A stretch of 64,000 nucleotides of DNA from Synechococcus sp. RSCCF101 (GTDB taxonomy: Bacteria; Cyanobacteriota; Cyanobacteriia; PCC-6307; Cyanobiaceae): contig NZ_CP035632.1 of the NCBI RefSeq assembly GCF_008807075.1, forward strand, positions 1,054,001 to 1,118,000. Direction: 5' to 3'. Both the position numbers and the translations under genes were made by a program. Positions 45,882 to 56,105 of the stretch are shown here, piece after piece. Every line of letters starts with the position of its first letter. Position 1 is the first letter of the stretch. The notes under the pieces were generated by a model. The model searched no databases, was not told the DNA's origin, and saw only the letters and a program-made list of their open reading frames with translations.

Positions 45882-48197
45882 ATGACATTCACGGTCGCCG
45901 ACCTCCTCGACCAGCTTCCAGCGACCGGGTCACTGAGCCTGACCAAGCTGGAGAAAGCCCTGGGGCTCACCAGCAAGTCGGGTCGGCAGCAGCTGGCGAC
46001 AGCCCTGCAGGCCCTGGAGCGACTGGGACTGGTGGCTCAGGAGGGCAAGGAGGTTGAAAAGCGGGAGGACGACCGCTTCATCCCGGCGAGGCTGCGCTGT
46101 TCGAGCAAGGGCTTCTGCTTCGCCCTCAGGGAGGACGAGGGCGATGACATCTACATCCGCGATCAGCACCTCAATCACGCCTGGAACGGCGATCGGGTGC
46201 TGGTCACGATCCACAGGGACGGTGGGCGCCGCCGCTCGCCGGAGGGGATCGTGCAGTGCATTCTCGAGCGCCAGTGCGGCAGCGTGCTGGCCCAGGGCCA
46301 GCGGCGCGGCGAGGACGCGGTGGCCGTCCCTCTCGACGACCGGCTGCTGACCACCATCGCCCTGGACGGCTCGGACGACAGCGTGCCGGCCGCGCCGGAC
46401 CCTGACGGATCGGCAGATGGCGCGGTCCTGGAGGTCCGCGTCGATCGCTATCCGATCGGCCAGCATCCGGCCCGCGGCCATGTGGTGCGCCGCCTGAACC
46501 CGGAGGAGGGCTCCGCCGCAGACAGCGCCCTGCTGCTGGCCAAGCACAACCTGCATCAACGGCCGGATCCCCCCCGCAGCAGCCTGCGCACCCCGCTGGA
46601 GAAGGAGCGGGAGGACCTCACCCACCAGGCGCCCCTCCTGATGGAGGAGTGGCAGGGGACCGATGCTCCGGCCCTGCCCGCCGTGTGGCTGGAGCGGGAG
46701 GGCGAGCTGACCCGACTCTGGGTGCATGCGCCCTCGCTGGCCGAGCGGACCGGCTTCGGCGGTGCCCTCGATCAGTGGATGCGCCGCTTCGGGGAGAGCC
46801 TCTGCCTCGGGGAGCAATGGAAGACCCTCGCCCCGGCCGCGATGGCGAGCGCAGCACTCTTCACTCCTGGCGAAAGCCAGCTGGCCCTGTCGGTGTGCCT
46901 GGAGATCGACGAGAACGGCGATCTGCTCGCTCATCGCTTCTGCCGCAGCCTCATCCGCCCGGCCGCCGCGGTGACCCCCGCCATCCTGGACACGCTCCGG
47001 GCCCGGAAACCCGGCTCCCGGGCCGTGCCCGCCGCCCTCAAGCCGATCAAGGCCCAGCTCGATCTGCTGCTCGAGCTGCTGGCACTCAGTGAGCGCCTGC
47101 GGCAGCGCCGCCTCGCCGCCGGATCGGTGGATCTCTGCCTGGCGGCCGCCGGCATCGACAGCCTCGGCGACCTGCGGCACCCGTTCCCCGACGGAAGCCA
47201 TCAGGGCTGGATGCCCGGCGATGGACAGCGCGGCCCCCTGGCTGTTCTGGCGGAGCTGGTGCAGCCGGCCCATGTCGCCCTGGGCCGCCATCTCAGAGAC
47301 CTCGGCCTGCCGGCCCTCTATGCCGTTCAGGGCCCGCCGCAGGACAACGATCTCAACGATGTCGCGAAGGCGGCCATCGCCCTCGATCTCCCTGTCGAGC
47401 TGGATGACGACGGCAACGCCCCGGATGTGTCCAGCCTGGCCGCCATCTTCCGCCAGAGCGACCGGGCCCGGGTGCTCCAGCAGCAGCTGGCGGGGGTCCT
47501 GCCGGCGGTGCAGCTGTCGGCCACACCCGGTGAGCACCGGCTGGCCGGCGAGGCCGAGGCCTACGCCCCCTGGTGCGCCGCTGGGCTGCACTACGCCGAC
47601 CTCTTCAACCAGCACGTGCTGGCGACCCTGTTGAGTGACGGCAAGGACCGCCCATCGGTCCGCCACAAGACCCGCGTGGACCTGGGCCTGTCCAGCAGTC
47701 CCGCCGCGATCGACTGGCCGGTGCTCACCCCCAGCCTGCTGACTCCCCTCCAGCAGGCCGTTCAGACCTCGCTGATCCCGCGGCTGAACGCCCGCACCCG
47801 CCAGAGCGCCGAGCTGAGCCGTGACCTGATCCAGATGGCTCAGGCCCGTCAGGCCGAGCCGATGGTGGGAACCAGCCAGCCGGGCTTCATCAGCGGCATC
47901 CAGAGCTACGGATTCTTCGTGGAGATCCCGCCCAGCCAGTGCGAGGGGCTGGTGCACGTCAGCTCCCTCAAGGACGACTGGTACGAGTACCGCTCACGCC
48001 AGAGCCGCCTGGTGGGGCGGAAGAACCGACGCACCTACAAGCTCGGCGATCCCGTCGAGGTGACGGTTGAGAAGGTCGATGTGCTCCGCAACCAGATCGA
48101 CCTGAGCGTGCCCGGACTGCCGGAGGAGGAGTCGGCGGATCTGGAGCCGGAGCATGGCGAGTCGGCACCACTGCCCGTGGCGCTGACCGACGCCTGA
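45882..48197 (+). CDS. RNase R-like protein (RNB fold) lacking catalytic residues, possibly Zam-type
   Basis: 771 residues arranged like RNase R: winged helix (about 1-60), cold-shock-like domain (about 62-115), RNB-like domain (about 220-620) and a C-terminal S1 RNA-binding domain (about 666-745, PGFISGIQSYGFFVEI). The RNB aspartate cluster that should appear near residues 250-275 is replaced by non-acidic residues (region LLMEEWQGTDAPAL), and the SPIRRY arginine motif is replaced by AAGLHYADL. It therefore looks inactive as a nuclease. Length and neighbourhood fit the second cyanobacterial RNB protein (Zam), but that link is from memory. Confidence 0.75.
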   Translation: MTFTVADLLDQLPATGSLSLTKLEKALGLTSKSGRQQLATALQALERLGLVAQEGKEVEKREDDRFIPARLRCSSKGFCFALREDEGDDIYIRDQHLNHAWNGDRVLVTIHRDGGRRRSPEGIVQCILERQCGSVLAQGQRRGEDAVAVPLDDRLLTTIALDGSDDSVPAAPDPDGSADGAVLEVRVDRYPIGQHPARGHVVRRLNPEEGSAADSALLLAKHNLHQRPDPPRSSLRTPLEKEREDLTHQAPLLMEEWQGTDAPALPAVWLEREGELTRLWVHAPSLAERTGFGGALDQWMRRFGESLCLGEQWKTLAPAAMASAALFTPGESQLALSVCLEIDENGDLLAHRFCRSLIRPAAAVTPAILDTLRARKPGSRAVPAALKPIKAQLDLLLELLALSERLRQRRLAAGSVDLCLAAAGIDSLGDLRHPFPDGSHQGWMPGDGQRGPLAVLAELVQPAHVALGRHLRDLGLPALYAVQGPPQDNDLNDVAKAAIALDLPVELDDDGNAPDVSSLAAIFRQSDRARVLQQQLAGVLPAVQLSATPGEHRLAGEAEAYAPWCAAGLHYADLFNQHVLATLLSDGKDRPSVRHKTRVDLGLSSSPAAIDWPVLTPSLLTPLQQAVQTSLIPRLNARTRQSAELSRDLIQMAQARQAEPMVGTSQPGFISGIQSYGFFVEIPPSQCEGLVHVSSLKDDWYEYRSRQSRLVGRKNRRTYKLGDPVEVTVEKVDVLRNQIDLSVPGLPEEESADLEPEHGESAPLPVALTDA

Positions 48198-48224
48198 GCC
48201 ACCGCCGGTTCCCCATCTTTCCCC

Positions 48225-48860
48225 GTGCGTTCCCAGCCGCAACCCCTGGTTCTCGCCGTCTCCGGAGCCTCGGGCCAGCCCCTGGCGGAGCGAGCCCTGC
48301 AGCTGCTGCTGGAGGCGGATCTGACGGTGGATCTGGTGCTCAGCAAGGGCGCCATGCAGGTCTGGCAGGCGGAGCTGGGGGTGCAGGTGCCGGTGGAGCC
48401 GGAGCGCCAGGAGCGCTTCTGGCGGGAGCGCACCGGATCGGCGGCCGGCTCCCTGCGCTGCCATCGCTGGAACGATCAGGCGGCGGCCATCGCCAGCGGC
48501 AGCTACCGCACCCGGGGCATGGTGATCCTGCCGGCCAGCATGGGCACGGTGGGCCGGATCGCTTCGGGTGTGGCGCTCGATCTGATCGAGCGCTGCGCTG
48601 ATGTGCACCTGAAGGAGGCCCGGCCCCTGGTGATCGCGCCACGGGAGCTGCCCTGGAACCTGATTCATCTGCGCAATCTCACCGCCCTGGCGGAGGCGGG
48701 AGCACGGATCGCGCCACCCATTCCCGCCTGGTACCAGCGACCCCGCAGCCTTGAGGACATGGTGGATTTCCTCGTGATCCGCATCTTCGACAGCCTCGGT
48801 CTGGAGCTCGGCCAGCTCGAGCGCTGGCAGGGTCCCCGCCGTGCGGGACCCGGCCGCTGA
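48225..48860 (+). CDS. ubiX: Flavin prenyltransferase UbiX
   Basis: 211-residue flavin prenyltransferase that makes prenyl-FMN, the cofactor of UbiD decarboxylases used for plastoquinone synthesis. The flavin site shows LAVSGASGQPLAERAL at the N-terminus, PASMGTVGRIASGVALDLIER at about 105-127, and a late RPLVIAPRELPWNLIHLRN segment, all family marks. GTG start. A putative membrane protein follows immediately. Confidence 0.9.
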   Translation: MRSQPQPLVLAVSGASGQPLAERALQLLLEADLTVDLVLSKGAMQVWQAELGVQVPVEPERQERFWRERTGSAAGSLRCHRWNDQAAAIASGSYRTRGMVILPASMGTVGRIASGVALDLIERCADVHLKEARPLVIAPRELPWNLIHLRNLTALAEAGARIAPPIPAWYQRPRSLEDMVDFLVIRIFDSLGLELGQLERWQGPRRAGPGR

Positions 48861-48864
48861 ACCC

Positions 48865-49407
48865 ATGGCCCGCTGGCGCTCGCTGCTGCTGATTCCCGCG
48901 CTGCTGCCCCTGCTGGCCGCGCTGCTGATCGGGGCCCTCAACACCTCACCGAACACCCGCCTGCGGTTGCTCACCTGGCAGACACCCGCCTGGCCCCTGG
49001 GAGCCTGGGTGGTGCTGGCCTCCGGAGGCGGCAGTCTTCTGGCGGCCGCCGGCCTGCTGCTGGCCGGGCCGTCGGCACCGGCATTCCGGCGCAGCGTCCG
49101 TCGTCCGGTTGGCGCCGCTGGCGAGGGCGACTGGCCGCCCCCTCCCGAACCGGAGCGTCGCACCAGCCGCCCCCCGTCCCCGGAGCGCGAGCGGGAGGAT
49201 GGGGGCGCCTGGCAGGGGCCGGCGAGTGCTCCCGGAGAGCCGCCACCCACGGTGGCGGTGCCCTTCCGCGTGCTGCACAGGGCCCGCTCCTCCGGCGCCG
49301 GCGGGTGGGACCGCCCCACTGAGTCCGCCCCACGGCCGCCACGGCCCGCTGCGTCGCCTGAATCCGGCGCCGACGACTGGTCCGATGCCGGCGACGACGA
49401 CTGGTGA
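48865..49407 (+). CDS. Hypothetical membrane protein with disordered tail
   Basis: 180 residues with two hydrophobic segments (LLLIPALLPLLAALLIGAL at about 6-24 and a Gly/Ala-rich helix WVVLASGGGSLLAAAGLLLAG at about 46-66), the layout of small LapA-like proteins, then a long Pro/Arg/Ser/Gly-rich acidic tail. A GTG at 48841 overlapping ubiX is the alternative start. Cyanobacterial genomes carry similar short proteins next to ubiX/acsF, by recollection. Function unknown. Confidence 0.7.
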   Translation: MARWRSLLLIPALLPLLAALLIGALNTSPNTRLRLLTWQTPAWPLGAWVVLASGGGSLLAAAGLLLAGPSAPAFRRSVRRPVGAAGEGDWPPPPEPERRTSRPPSPEREREDGGAWQGPASAPGEPPPTVAVPFRVLHRARSSGAGGWDRPTESAPRPPRPAASPESGADDWSDAGDDDW

Positions 49408-49494
49408 TCCCGGCCGGATCCGGCACCAGCGGCGCTGCTGGGCGGCGGGCGCAAGGCATACAGTTTCTGCCACCGACCCCAACCGGACGGCCCT

Positions 49495-49923
49495 GTGAGC
49501 GACGCCCCTTCGACCAAGCCCGCGGCGACGGACAAGCCGAAGGCCAAACCCAAACCGCCCAAGCCCGAGGACAAGCCGTTCGAGCGGTTCATCACTGAGG
49601 ACTATCTGCCGGCGCTCCGGCAGGAACTCGACCGGCGCGGCGGCGGCGAGGGCCTGAGCCTCGAGTTCGGCGAAGGGCCGATGCCGGTGGTGGGCAGCTC
49701 CTGCTGGATGGTGATGGGCGCTCTGGCGGCGGGGGGGCGCTTCTGGCTGTGCTTCACCGAGCCCAGCATCGACTCGGCCAAGACCGTGGCGATCGCCGAG
49801 CCGGGCTCCGAGCCCACGCTTCTGGAATCTTTCCTGATCGACGAGAAGCGGATGTCGCTGGCGCTGCTGGTCTCGCGCCTGGCGCAGCGGCTGAACGGCC
49901 AGAAATGGCTCGGTCCGAACTGA
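49495..49923 (+). CDS. DUF2996 family protein
   Basis: 142-residue cyanobacterial protein. After a Lys/Pro/Asp-rich tail (KAKPKPPKPEDKPF) comes the conserved body: FITEDYLPALRQEL, SLEFGEG, and a C-terminal FLIDEKRMSLALLVSRLAQRLNGQKWL. This pattern matches DUF2996. Function unknown. GTG start. About 100 bases upstream of acsF on the same strand. Confidence 0.85.
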   Translation: MSDAPSTKPAATDKPKAKPKPPKPEDKPFERFITEDYLPALRQELDRRGGGEGLSLEFGEGPMPVVGSSCWMVMGALAAGGRFWLCFTEPSIDSAKTVAIAEPGSEPTLLESFLIDEKRMSLALLVSRLAQRLNGQKWLGPN

Positions 49924-50022
49924 GGCCAGCCGCTCCGGCGCAGAACTGCAGCGAAGCGTCACATCAGCGTCGCCGCCGGGAACCGGGCCTTACGATTCGG
50001 CCACTGCCACAGATGAGCGTCC

Positions 50023-51108
50023 ATGGTGCCTCCCACTGCCACGGCGGCCGAAGCGGTCGGCACTCCGGACGCCCCGCTGACCAAGGATCCGGTCAAGGAC
50101 ACGATCCTGACGCCGCGCTTCTACACGACCGATTTCGACGCCATGGCGGCGATGGATCTCCGGCCGAATGAGGTGGAGCTGGAGGCCATCTGCGAGGAGT
50201 TCCGCAAGGATTACAACCGTCATCACTTCGTCCGCGACAGCAGCTTCGATGGCGCGGCCGACACGATGGACCCCGAGACCCGGCGGGTCTTCGTCGAGTT
50301 CCTCGAGCAGAGCTGCACCTCCGAGTTCTCCGGCTTCCTGCTCTACAAGGAGCTGAGCCGCCGGATCAAGACCAAGAACCCCCTGCTGGCGGAATGCTTC
50401 GCCCACATGGCCCGCGATGAGGCCCGCCATGCCGGCTTCCTCAACAAAGCCATGGCCGACTTCGGCCTGCAGCTGGATCTCGGCTTCCTCACCGCCAACA
50501 AGGCTTACACCTACTTCAAGCCCAAGTTCATCTTCTACGCCACCTACCTGTCTGAAAAGATCGGCTACTGGCGCTACATCACCATTTTCCGCCACCTCGA
50601 GCAGCACCCCGAGAGCCGCATCTTCCCGATCTTCAATTTCTTCGAGAACTGGTGCCAGGACGAGAATCGACATGGTGATTTCTTCGACGCCCTGATGAAG
50701 GCCCAGCCCGATACGGTGCGCGGCCCGATCGCCAGCCTCTGGTGTCGCTTCTTCCTGCTGGCTGTCTTCGCCACCATGTATGTGCGCGATGTGGCGCGCA
50801 AGGAGTTCTACGAGGCTCTTGGTCTCGACGCCCGCGACTACGACAAGCTCGTGATCCGCAAGACCAACGAGACCTCGGCCCGCATCTTCCCCGTCGTGCT
50901 CAACGTCGACCATCCCGGCTTCTTCGCCGGCCTGGAGCGGCTGGTCGAGCACAACGCCGCCCTCAGCGAGGTGGTGGCCTCCGAAGCCCCTGCGCCGGTG
51001 AAACTGCTGCGCAAGCTGCCCCACTGGATCGGCAACGGCCTCCAGATGGCCCGCCTGTTCCTGATGGCTCCGCTGCGCAGCTCGGCCTACCAGCCCGCCG
51101 TGCGCTGA
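50023..51108 (+). CDS. acsF: Mg-protoporphyrin IX monomethyl ester (oxidative) cyclase
   Basis: 361-residue di-iron enzyme that forms the isocyclic ring of chlorophyll in an O2-dependent step. Iron ligands lie in [20 protein letters not shown] (about 103-122), RDEARHAGF (about 131-139) and [11 protein letters not shown] (about 210-220). Full family length, no signal. Acts at the membrane with a small partner protein elsewhere in the genome. The DUF2996 gene precedes it at 99 bases. Confidence 0.96.
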   Translation: MVPPTATAAEAVGTPDAPLTKDPVKDTILTPRFYTTDFDAMAAMDLRPNEVELEAICEEFRKDYNRHHFVRDSSFDGAADTMDPETRRVFVEFLEQSCTSEFSGFLLYKELSRRIKTKNPLLAECFAHMARDEARHAGFLNKAMADFGLQLDLGFLTANKAYTYFKPKFIFYATYLSEKIGYWRYITIFRHLEQHPESRIFPIFNFFENWCQDENRHGDFFDALMKAQPDTVRGPIASLWCRFFLLAVFATMYVRDVARKEFYEALGLDARDYDKLVIRKTNETSARIFPVVLNVDHPGFFAGLERLVEHNAALSEVVASEAPAPVKLLRKLPHWIGNGLQMARLFLMAPLRSSAYQPAVR

Positions 51109-51187
51109 TTCCTGACAAGCTGTCAGCAGGATTCGTCAGATCGACGCAGCATCCCCGCGTTCCAACGCCCTCTGCCCCTCATCGCCC

Positions 51188-52630
51188 TTGACCCTGCTCA
51201 GCGCACCCGCCCGGCACCTCTCCGAACCCTTCGGTGATGCCTGGCTCCCCTCCCTGGAGGATCTGATCGGTTCCGGTTGCCGGGCCGGTGCCGATCTGGT
51301 GGAGATCTTTCTCGAACGCACCGACCGAGTGGGAGTCCTGGCGGAACAGGACCGAGTCACCAGCGTGTCGCCGGGCATCGGCGCCGGTGCCGGCATCCGG
51401 GTCTTCCTCGGACAGCGGGACGGCTTCGTCAGCACCAACGACCTGAGCCCCGATGGCCTCCGGCGGGCCCTGGCCACCGCGCTGGACATGCTCGGTCTCG
51501 ATCTGTCGCTGTCACGCCCCTCCCGCGAAGGCTTCGCGGGCTTCCGCCAACTGGTGGACCACGGGTCCCGCAAAGCCGACTGGCTGGAGCGCTGCCCGGA
51601 CCTGGCCACCTCCACCGGCCGGCTGCTGGAGGGAACCCACTGCCTCGAGCGAGTGGGGCAGCACCTGCAGGTGCGCCGGGGCAGCTACGCCCGCGACTGG
51701 CAGGAGGTGCTGGTGGCCTGCAGCGATGGCACGCTGGCGCGCGACATCCGCCTGCATCAGTCCTGCGGTCTGAGCGTGCTGGCCGCCGATGGCGAGCACC
51801 GCTCCAGCGTCGGTCGCCGCTACGGCAGCAGCGACCGGCCGGATGACCTGATCCGCTGGGATGCCGAGGCGAGCGCCGCCGAGGTCTGCGAGAGCGCCGG
51901 GGCCATGCTCTACGCCGATTACGTGGAAGCCGGTCAGATGCCGGTGGTGCTGGCCAACCGCTTCGGCGGAGTCATCTTCCACGAGGCCTGCGGCCACCTG
52001 CTGGAGACCACCCAGGTGGAGCGGGGCACCACGCCCTTCGCCGACAGGGTGGGCGAGCCGATCGCTCACCCGGCCGTCACCGCCATCGATGAAGGGCTCA
52101 CCGGCGAAGCCTTCGGCAGCCTCTCGATGGATGACGAGGGCATGGAACCGCAGCGCTCGGTTCTGATCGAGAACGGCGTGCTCAAGCGCTTCCTCAGCGA
52201 CCGGGCCGGTGAACGCCGCACCGGTCACCCCCGCACCGGCAGCGGCCGCCGCCAGAGCCACAACTTCGCGGCCGCCAGCCGCATGCGCAACACCTACATC
52301 GATGCCGGACCCCACAGCCCAGGCGACCTGATCCGATCGGTCGACAATGGTCTGTACTGCAAGTCGATGGGTGGCGGCAGCGTCGGACCCACCGGCCAGT
52401 TCAACTTCTCAGTCGAGGAGGGTTATCTGATCGAGAACGGCCGGCTCGGCAAGCCGGTCAAGGGGGCCACCCTGATCGGCGATGCCAAGGAGGTGATGCC
52501 CCGGATCTCGATGTGCGCCAACGATCTGGAGCTGGCGGCCGGCTTCTGCGGCTCGGTCAGCGGCAGCGTCTTCGTCACCGTGGGCCAGCCCCACATCAAG
52601 GTCGACTCGATCACCGTGGGGGGCCGCTGA
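51188..52630 (+). CDS. tldD: TldD-type metalloprotease subunit
   Basis: 480-residue catalytic subunit of the TldD/TldE protease. The zinc motif HEACGHLLE (HExxxH) is at about residue 263. Conserved [16 protein letters not shown] and NTYIDAG segments are present. Start is TTG 51188; a later ATG would remove the conserved N-terminal domain. Two bases separate it from tldE. Confidence 0.9.
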   Translation: MTLLSAPARHLSEPFGDAWLPSLEDLIGSGCRAGADLVEIFLERTDRVGVLAEQDRVTSVSPGIGAGAGIRVFLGQRDGFVSTNDLSPDGLRRALATALDMLGLDLSLSRPSREGFAGFRQLVDHGSRKADWLERCPDLATSTGRLLEGTHCLERVGQHLQVRRGSYARDWQEVLVACSDGTLARDIRLHQSCGLSVLAADGEHRSSVGRRYGSSDRPDDLIRWDAEASAAEVCESAGAMLYADYVEAGQMPVVLANRFGGVIFHEACGHLLETTQVERGTTPFADRVGEPIAHPAVTAIDEGLTGEAFGSLSMDDEGMEPQRSVLIENGVLKRFLSDRAGERRTGHPRTGSGRRQSHNFAAASRMRNTYIDAGPHSPGDLIRSVDNGLYCKSMGGGSVGPTGQFNFSVEEGYLIENGRLGKPVKGATLIGDAKEVMPRISMCANDLELAAGFCGSVSGSVFVTVGQPHIKVDSITVGGR

Positions 52631-52632
52631 GC

Positions 52633-53994
52633 ATGTCCACCCTCCTCAATGGCGATCGCCTGGCCGACACCCTCGGCCGCCTTGCCGCCGGCATGGGCAT
52701 CCAGCGCTGGGACCTCGGTGCAGGCTGCAGCGAAGACAGCAGCGTTCAGGTCGATCGCGGCGAAGCGAAGCAGCTCAAGGCCTCCCAGCGCAGCTCCATG
52801 ACCCTGCGGGTGTGGAACAGCGACGGGCTGGTGGGCGTGACCAGCAGCTCCGATCTCAGCGACGACGGACTGGAGCGGGCCCTTCAGGGCGCCCGGGAGG
52901 CCAGCGCCTTCGGCAATCCCGACGACACCCCCGCCTTCTCGCCGCTCTGCCGGGCGCCGCTGCCGGAACTCGAGCGGCCGCTGGCCGATCACCTGGGCAT
53001 CCGCCGCCTCCTCGACAGCCTCAAGGCCAGCGAAGCCGACCTGCTGCAGCGCCATCCGGCGATCGAGACGGTGCCGTACAACGGCCTGGGCGAGAGCCGC
53101 AGCGAGCGCCTTTACATCAACAGCGACGGGGCGGTGCGCGAGCAGCGCAGCACCACCGCCAGCCTCTACCTCTATGCCCGCGCCGAGGAGGCCGGACGCA
53201 AGCCCCGCAGTGCCGGCGCCGTGCGCCTGGCCCACGGCGCCGGCGATCTGGACCACGCCGGCTGCGTCGCCGAAGCGGCGGAACGCACGATCAGCCACCT
53301 GGATTACGCCGCGATCGACACCGGTCGCTATCTGGTGTGCTTCGGGCCGGAGGCCTTCCTCGATCTGATGGGGGCCTTCAGCAGCCTGTTCAATGCCCGG
53401 GCCGTTCTCGACGGGGTGAGCCTGACGCGACGCGAGAGCCTGGGCCAGCCCCTGGCGGTGCCCTTCCTCACGATCCGCGACAACGGCCTGCATCCCGCCC
53501 ATGTCGGCGCCTCCGCCTTCGATGGCGAGGGAACCCCCACCCGCGCCCTGTCCCTGGTGGAGGACGGCCTGCTGACCAACCTGCTCCACTCCGAGGCCAC
53601 CGCCCGCCAGTTCGGGGTGGCTCCCACCGGCCATGCCGGGCTCGGCGCCAAGGTGTCCGTTGGAGCCGACTGGCTGGAGGTGCTCCCCGCCTCGCCCGAG
53701 CGACGCGGCGACACCGGACTGAGCCGCGGCATGAGCGACACCTTCGTCTGGATCGACTCCCTCTCGGCCCTTCACGCCGGCGTGAAGGCCAGCCAGGGGT
53801 CCTTCTCCCTCCCCTTCGACGGCTGGCTCGTCCGCGGAGGAGAGCGGCGCTCGATCGAGGCTGCGACCGTGGCCGGTGACATCCGCAGCGTGCTCAACGC
53901 GATCGTGGCCCTGGAGGGCGAGCCCGAGATCCTGCCCGGTGGCCGCTGTCCGCACGTGTGGGTGGAGGGGCTCTCCATCACCGGCGAAGCCTGA
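52633..53994 (+). CDS. pmbA: TldE/PmbA-type protease subunit
   Basis: 453-residue inactive partner of TldD, same fold without the HExxxH zinc motif. Characteristic segments are VQVDRGEAKQLKASQRSS at the N-terminus, SLTRRESLGQPLAVPF and LTNLLHSEATARQFG in the second half, and HVWVEGLSITGEA at the end. It follows tldD with two spacer bases, so the heterodimer is made from one message. Confidence 0.9.
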   Translation: MSTLLNGDRLADTLGRLAAGMGIQRWDLGAGCSEDSSVQVDRGEAKQLKASQRSSMTLRVWNSDGLVGVTSSSDLSDDGLERALQGAREASAFGNPDDTPAFSPLCRAPLPELERPLADHLGIRRLLDSLKASEADLLQRHPAIETVPYNGLGESRSERLYINSDGAVREQRSTTASLYLYARAEEAGRKPRSAGAVRLAHGAGDLDHAGCVAEAAERTISHLDYAAIDTGRYLVCFGPEAFLDLMGAFSSLFNARAVLDGVSLTRRESLGQPLAVPFLTIRDNGLHPAHVGASAFDGEGTPTRALSLVEDGLLTNLLHSEATARQFGVAPTGHAGLGAKVSVGADWLEVLPASPERRGDTGLSRGMSDTFVWIDSLSALHAGVKASQGSFSLPFDGWLVRGGERRSIEAATVAGDIRSVLNAIVALEGEPEILPGGRCPHVWVEGLSITGEA

Positions 53995-54014
53995 GGGTCT
54001 GCGGCACCCGGCCC

Positions 54015-55061
54015 ATGCGCATCCTGTTCTGGGGCACTCCCGCCTATGCGGTGCCCACCCTGGAGGCGCTGCTGGCGGCCGGCCACACCGTGGTCGGCGT
54101 GGTGAGTCAACCCGACCGCCGCCGCGGCCGCGGCTCCTCCCTGGCCGCCTCCCCGGTGAAGACGGCGGCCCTCGAGCGGGGCCTGCCGGTGTTCACGCCG
54201 CAGCGCATCTCCCGTGACGCCGCCTGTCAGCAGCAGCTGGCCGCGCTCAACGCCGAAGCCTTCGTGGTGGTCGCCTTCGGCCAGCTGCTGCCGCCGTCGG
54301 TGCTGGCGATGCCGCCCCTGGGCTGCTGGAACGGCCACGGCTCCCTGCTGCCCCGCTGGCGCGGGGCGGCCCCGATCCAGTGGAGCCTGCTGAGCGGCGA
54401 CCAGGAAACCGGCGTGGGGGTGATGGCCATGGACCCCGGCCTCGACACGGGGCCGGTGCTGCTGGAGCGGCGTCTGTCCATCGGCCTGCTGGACAATGCC
54501 AGCCATCTGCGCGAGCGGCTCAGCCAGCTCACGGCGGAGCTGATGGTGGAGGCCATGCCTCTGATCAGCACCGCCGGAAGCGGCAGCGAGGCGGAGCGGC
54601 GGGCCCGGCTTGGGGTGCGCCATCAGGACGACGCCCTGGCCACCAAGGCGCGGTTGCTGACGAAGGAGGATTCCCGCATCGACTGGCAGGAGCCGGCACT
54701 GGTCCTGCATCGGCGCGTGATGGCGCTGCACCCCGGCGCCTGGACCCTCTGCAGTGGGCGACGCCTGAAGCTGCTGGCGAGCGAGCCGCTGCTGCCGGAG
54801 GCGCTGGGTGCCCTCAGCCCCGAGGCCGCCGCGCTGGTGAACGACGCCTCCTCATCAGGGCGGGATCCGGCCGGAGCGGCGCTGGGCGGCGTGCCCGGAA
54901 CCGTGGAGCAGCTGCTGCCCGCACTCGGCCCGGTGGTGCGCACCGGCGCCGGACGGGTGCTGCTCCGGGAGGCCCAGCTGGAGGGGAAGCGGCCGGCCTC
55001 CGGCGCCACCCTGATCCAGCAGCTGAAGCTGGCATCGGGAGACCAGCTCGGCGGCGACTGA
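54015..55061 (+). CDS. fmt: Methionyl-tRNA formyltransferase
   Basis: 348 residues, formylates initiator Met-tRNA. The formyl-transfer centre NGHGSLLPRWRGAAPIQ at about residue 110 keeps the catalytic asparagine and histidine, and VMAMDPGLDTGPVL supplies the aspartate; the typical valine before histidine is a glycine here. C-terminal OB-like domain present. ATG 54015, 20 bases after pmbA, probably the end of the tldD-tldE-fmt operon. Confidence 0.94.
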   Translation: MRILFWGTPAYAVPTLEALLAAGHTVVGVVSQPDRRRGRGSSLAASPVKTAALERGLPVFTPQRISRDAACQQQLAALNAEAFVVVAFGQLLPPSVLAMPPLGCWNGHGSLLPRWRGAAPIQWSLLSGDQETGVGVMAMDPGLDTGPVLLERRLSIGLLDNASHLRERLSQLTAELMVEAMPLISTAGSGSEAERRARLGVRHQDDALATKARLLTKEDSRIDWQEPALVLHRRVMALHPGAWTLCSGRRLKLLASEPLLPEALGALSPEAAALVNDASSSGRDPAGAALGGVPGTVEQLLPALGPVVRTGAGRVLLREAQLEGKRPASGATLIQQLKLASGDQLGGD

Positions 55062-55080
55062 GATCGCCGCAGCGGTGTGC

Positions 55081-55623
55081 TCAGCCCTCGGGCGCGGGCT
55101 GCAGGGGCAGAGCCGCCGCCAGAGCCTCCAGCCGACGGGCGTTCACACCCAGATCCGAGTCGCCGAGGCGGGATTCCGAGCGGGCGTCGATCACGCCTTC
55201 GGCAGGACGGGCCAGCAGCTCGAGATCATCCACAAACCCGAAGAGGCGGCTCTCGCTGGTGGCATGCACATAGCCATCCTGCTGCTCCCGAACGATGGTG
55301 CCGGGCAGGCCGGCAGCGACGGCCGCCAGCTGCCGGACGCCGGCCTCCGGATCGGCCACCGGCCAGCGGCGCGTGGCGCAGTGGGCCGGGCCGGGGCACG
55401 GGCGCAGCTCTCCCCGGACGGGTCCGAGCGTCTCGGGCTCAGGGCCGCTGATGTGCAGCAGAGAGGCCCCGGCCGAGGCGATCCTCCCGGGCGGTAGCGG
55501 CATAACAACACCCAGAAGCAGCAGCCCCAGGCACAGCGGAACGCTCCAGGAGCGCAGCCGATGGAGCGCCGAATCCCACCACAGGGATGAGGGCCTCAGC
55601 GGCCGGGATGGTCGTGGATCCAC
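55081..55623 (-). CDS. DUF1499 family protein with membrane anchor
   Basis: 180 residues. One hydrophobic segment near residues 25-45, then the DUF1499 pattern in the C-terminal part: GYVHATSESRLFGFVDDLEL, VIDARSESRLGDSDLGVN. Exported or membrane-tethered by topology. Family function not known. Convergent with fmt (19 bases apart). Confidence 0.82.
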   Translation of the reverse strand: MDPRPSRPLRPSSLWWDSALHRLRSWSVPLCLGLLLLGVVMPLPPGRIASAGASLLHISGPEPETLGPVRGELRPCPGPAHCATRRWPVADPEAGVRQLAAVAAGLPGTIVREQQDGYVHATSESRLFGFVDDLELLARPAEGVIDARSESRLGDSDLGVNARRLEALAAALPLQPAPEG

Positions 55624-55681
55624 GCTGCGGTCCGGCCCGGCCGGGAGTCACTGGCCGGAACCCTAGGCAGCCCGATCGCCC

Positions 55682-56041
55682 TCACCCGGCCTGGGCTCCC
55701 CGCTCGCTGTGGTGGGCGCAGCTGCTGCAGGGTCCCTCGGGCAGTACGGCGCAGCGCAGCAGGGGGGAGCGTGCGTTGTAGCGGCAGGCGGGATCGCCGA
55801 TCACCCAGCGGCCCTGCCACCACTGCGCATCGGCCGGCTGCTTCTGGGGCCGCACCTGCAGCGCGATGCTGGCGAGCACGTAGCGGCCCCGGCGCAGCCC
55901 GTAGCGGTGACGCCGCTGCAGGATCAGGTAGGGCCGTCCCCGGTGCTCCCACCAGCGGCCGGGGTGGGGGATCTCCTCGAGCACCAGGCGATCCAGCAGG
56001 GCATCGCTGCCGGCCAGACGCAGTTCCACGGGGGTGGGCAT
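55682..56041 (-). CDS. DUF6464-like conserved protein
   Basis: 119 residues. A basic, Trp/Arg-rich body (RWWEHRGRPYLILQRRHRYGL) leads to IGDPACRYNARSPLLRCAV and GPCSSCAHH, a cysteine-rich end typical of the DUF6464 family. May bind metal by its CxxC-like pairs; function unknown. It is divergent from the next gene by 64 bases. Confidence 0.72.
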   Translation of the reverse strand: MPTPVELRLAGSDALLDRLVLEEIPHPGRWWEHRGRPYLILQRRHRYGLRRGRYVLASIALQVRPQKQPADAQWWQGRWVIGDPACRYNARSPLLRCAVLPEGPCSSCAHHSERGAQAG

Positions 56042-56105
56042 CGGGCTCGGCGCGGCGCCTCACACTGGCAGGCTGAAGCCAGCCCCGCCGATCCGGATCC
56101 CAACC

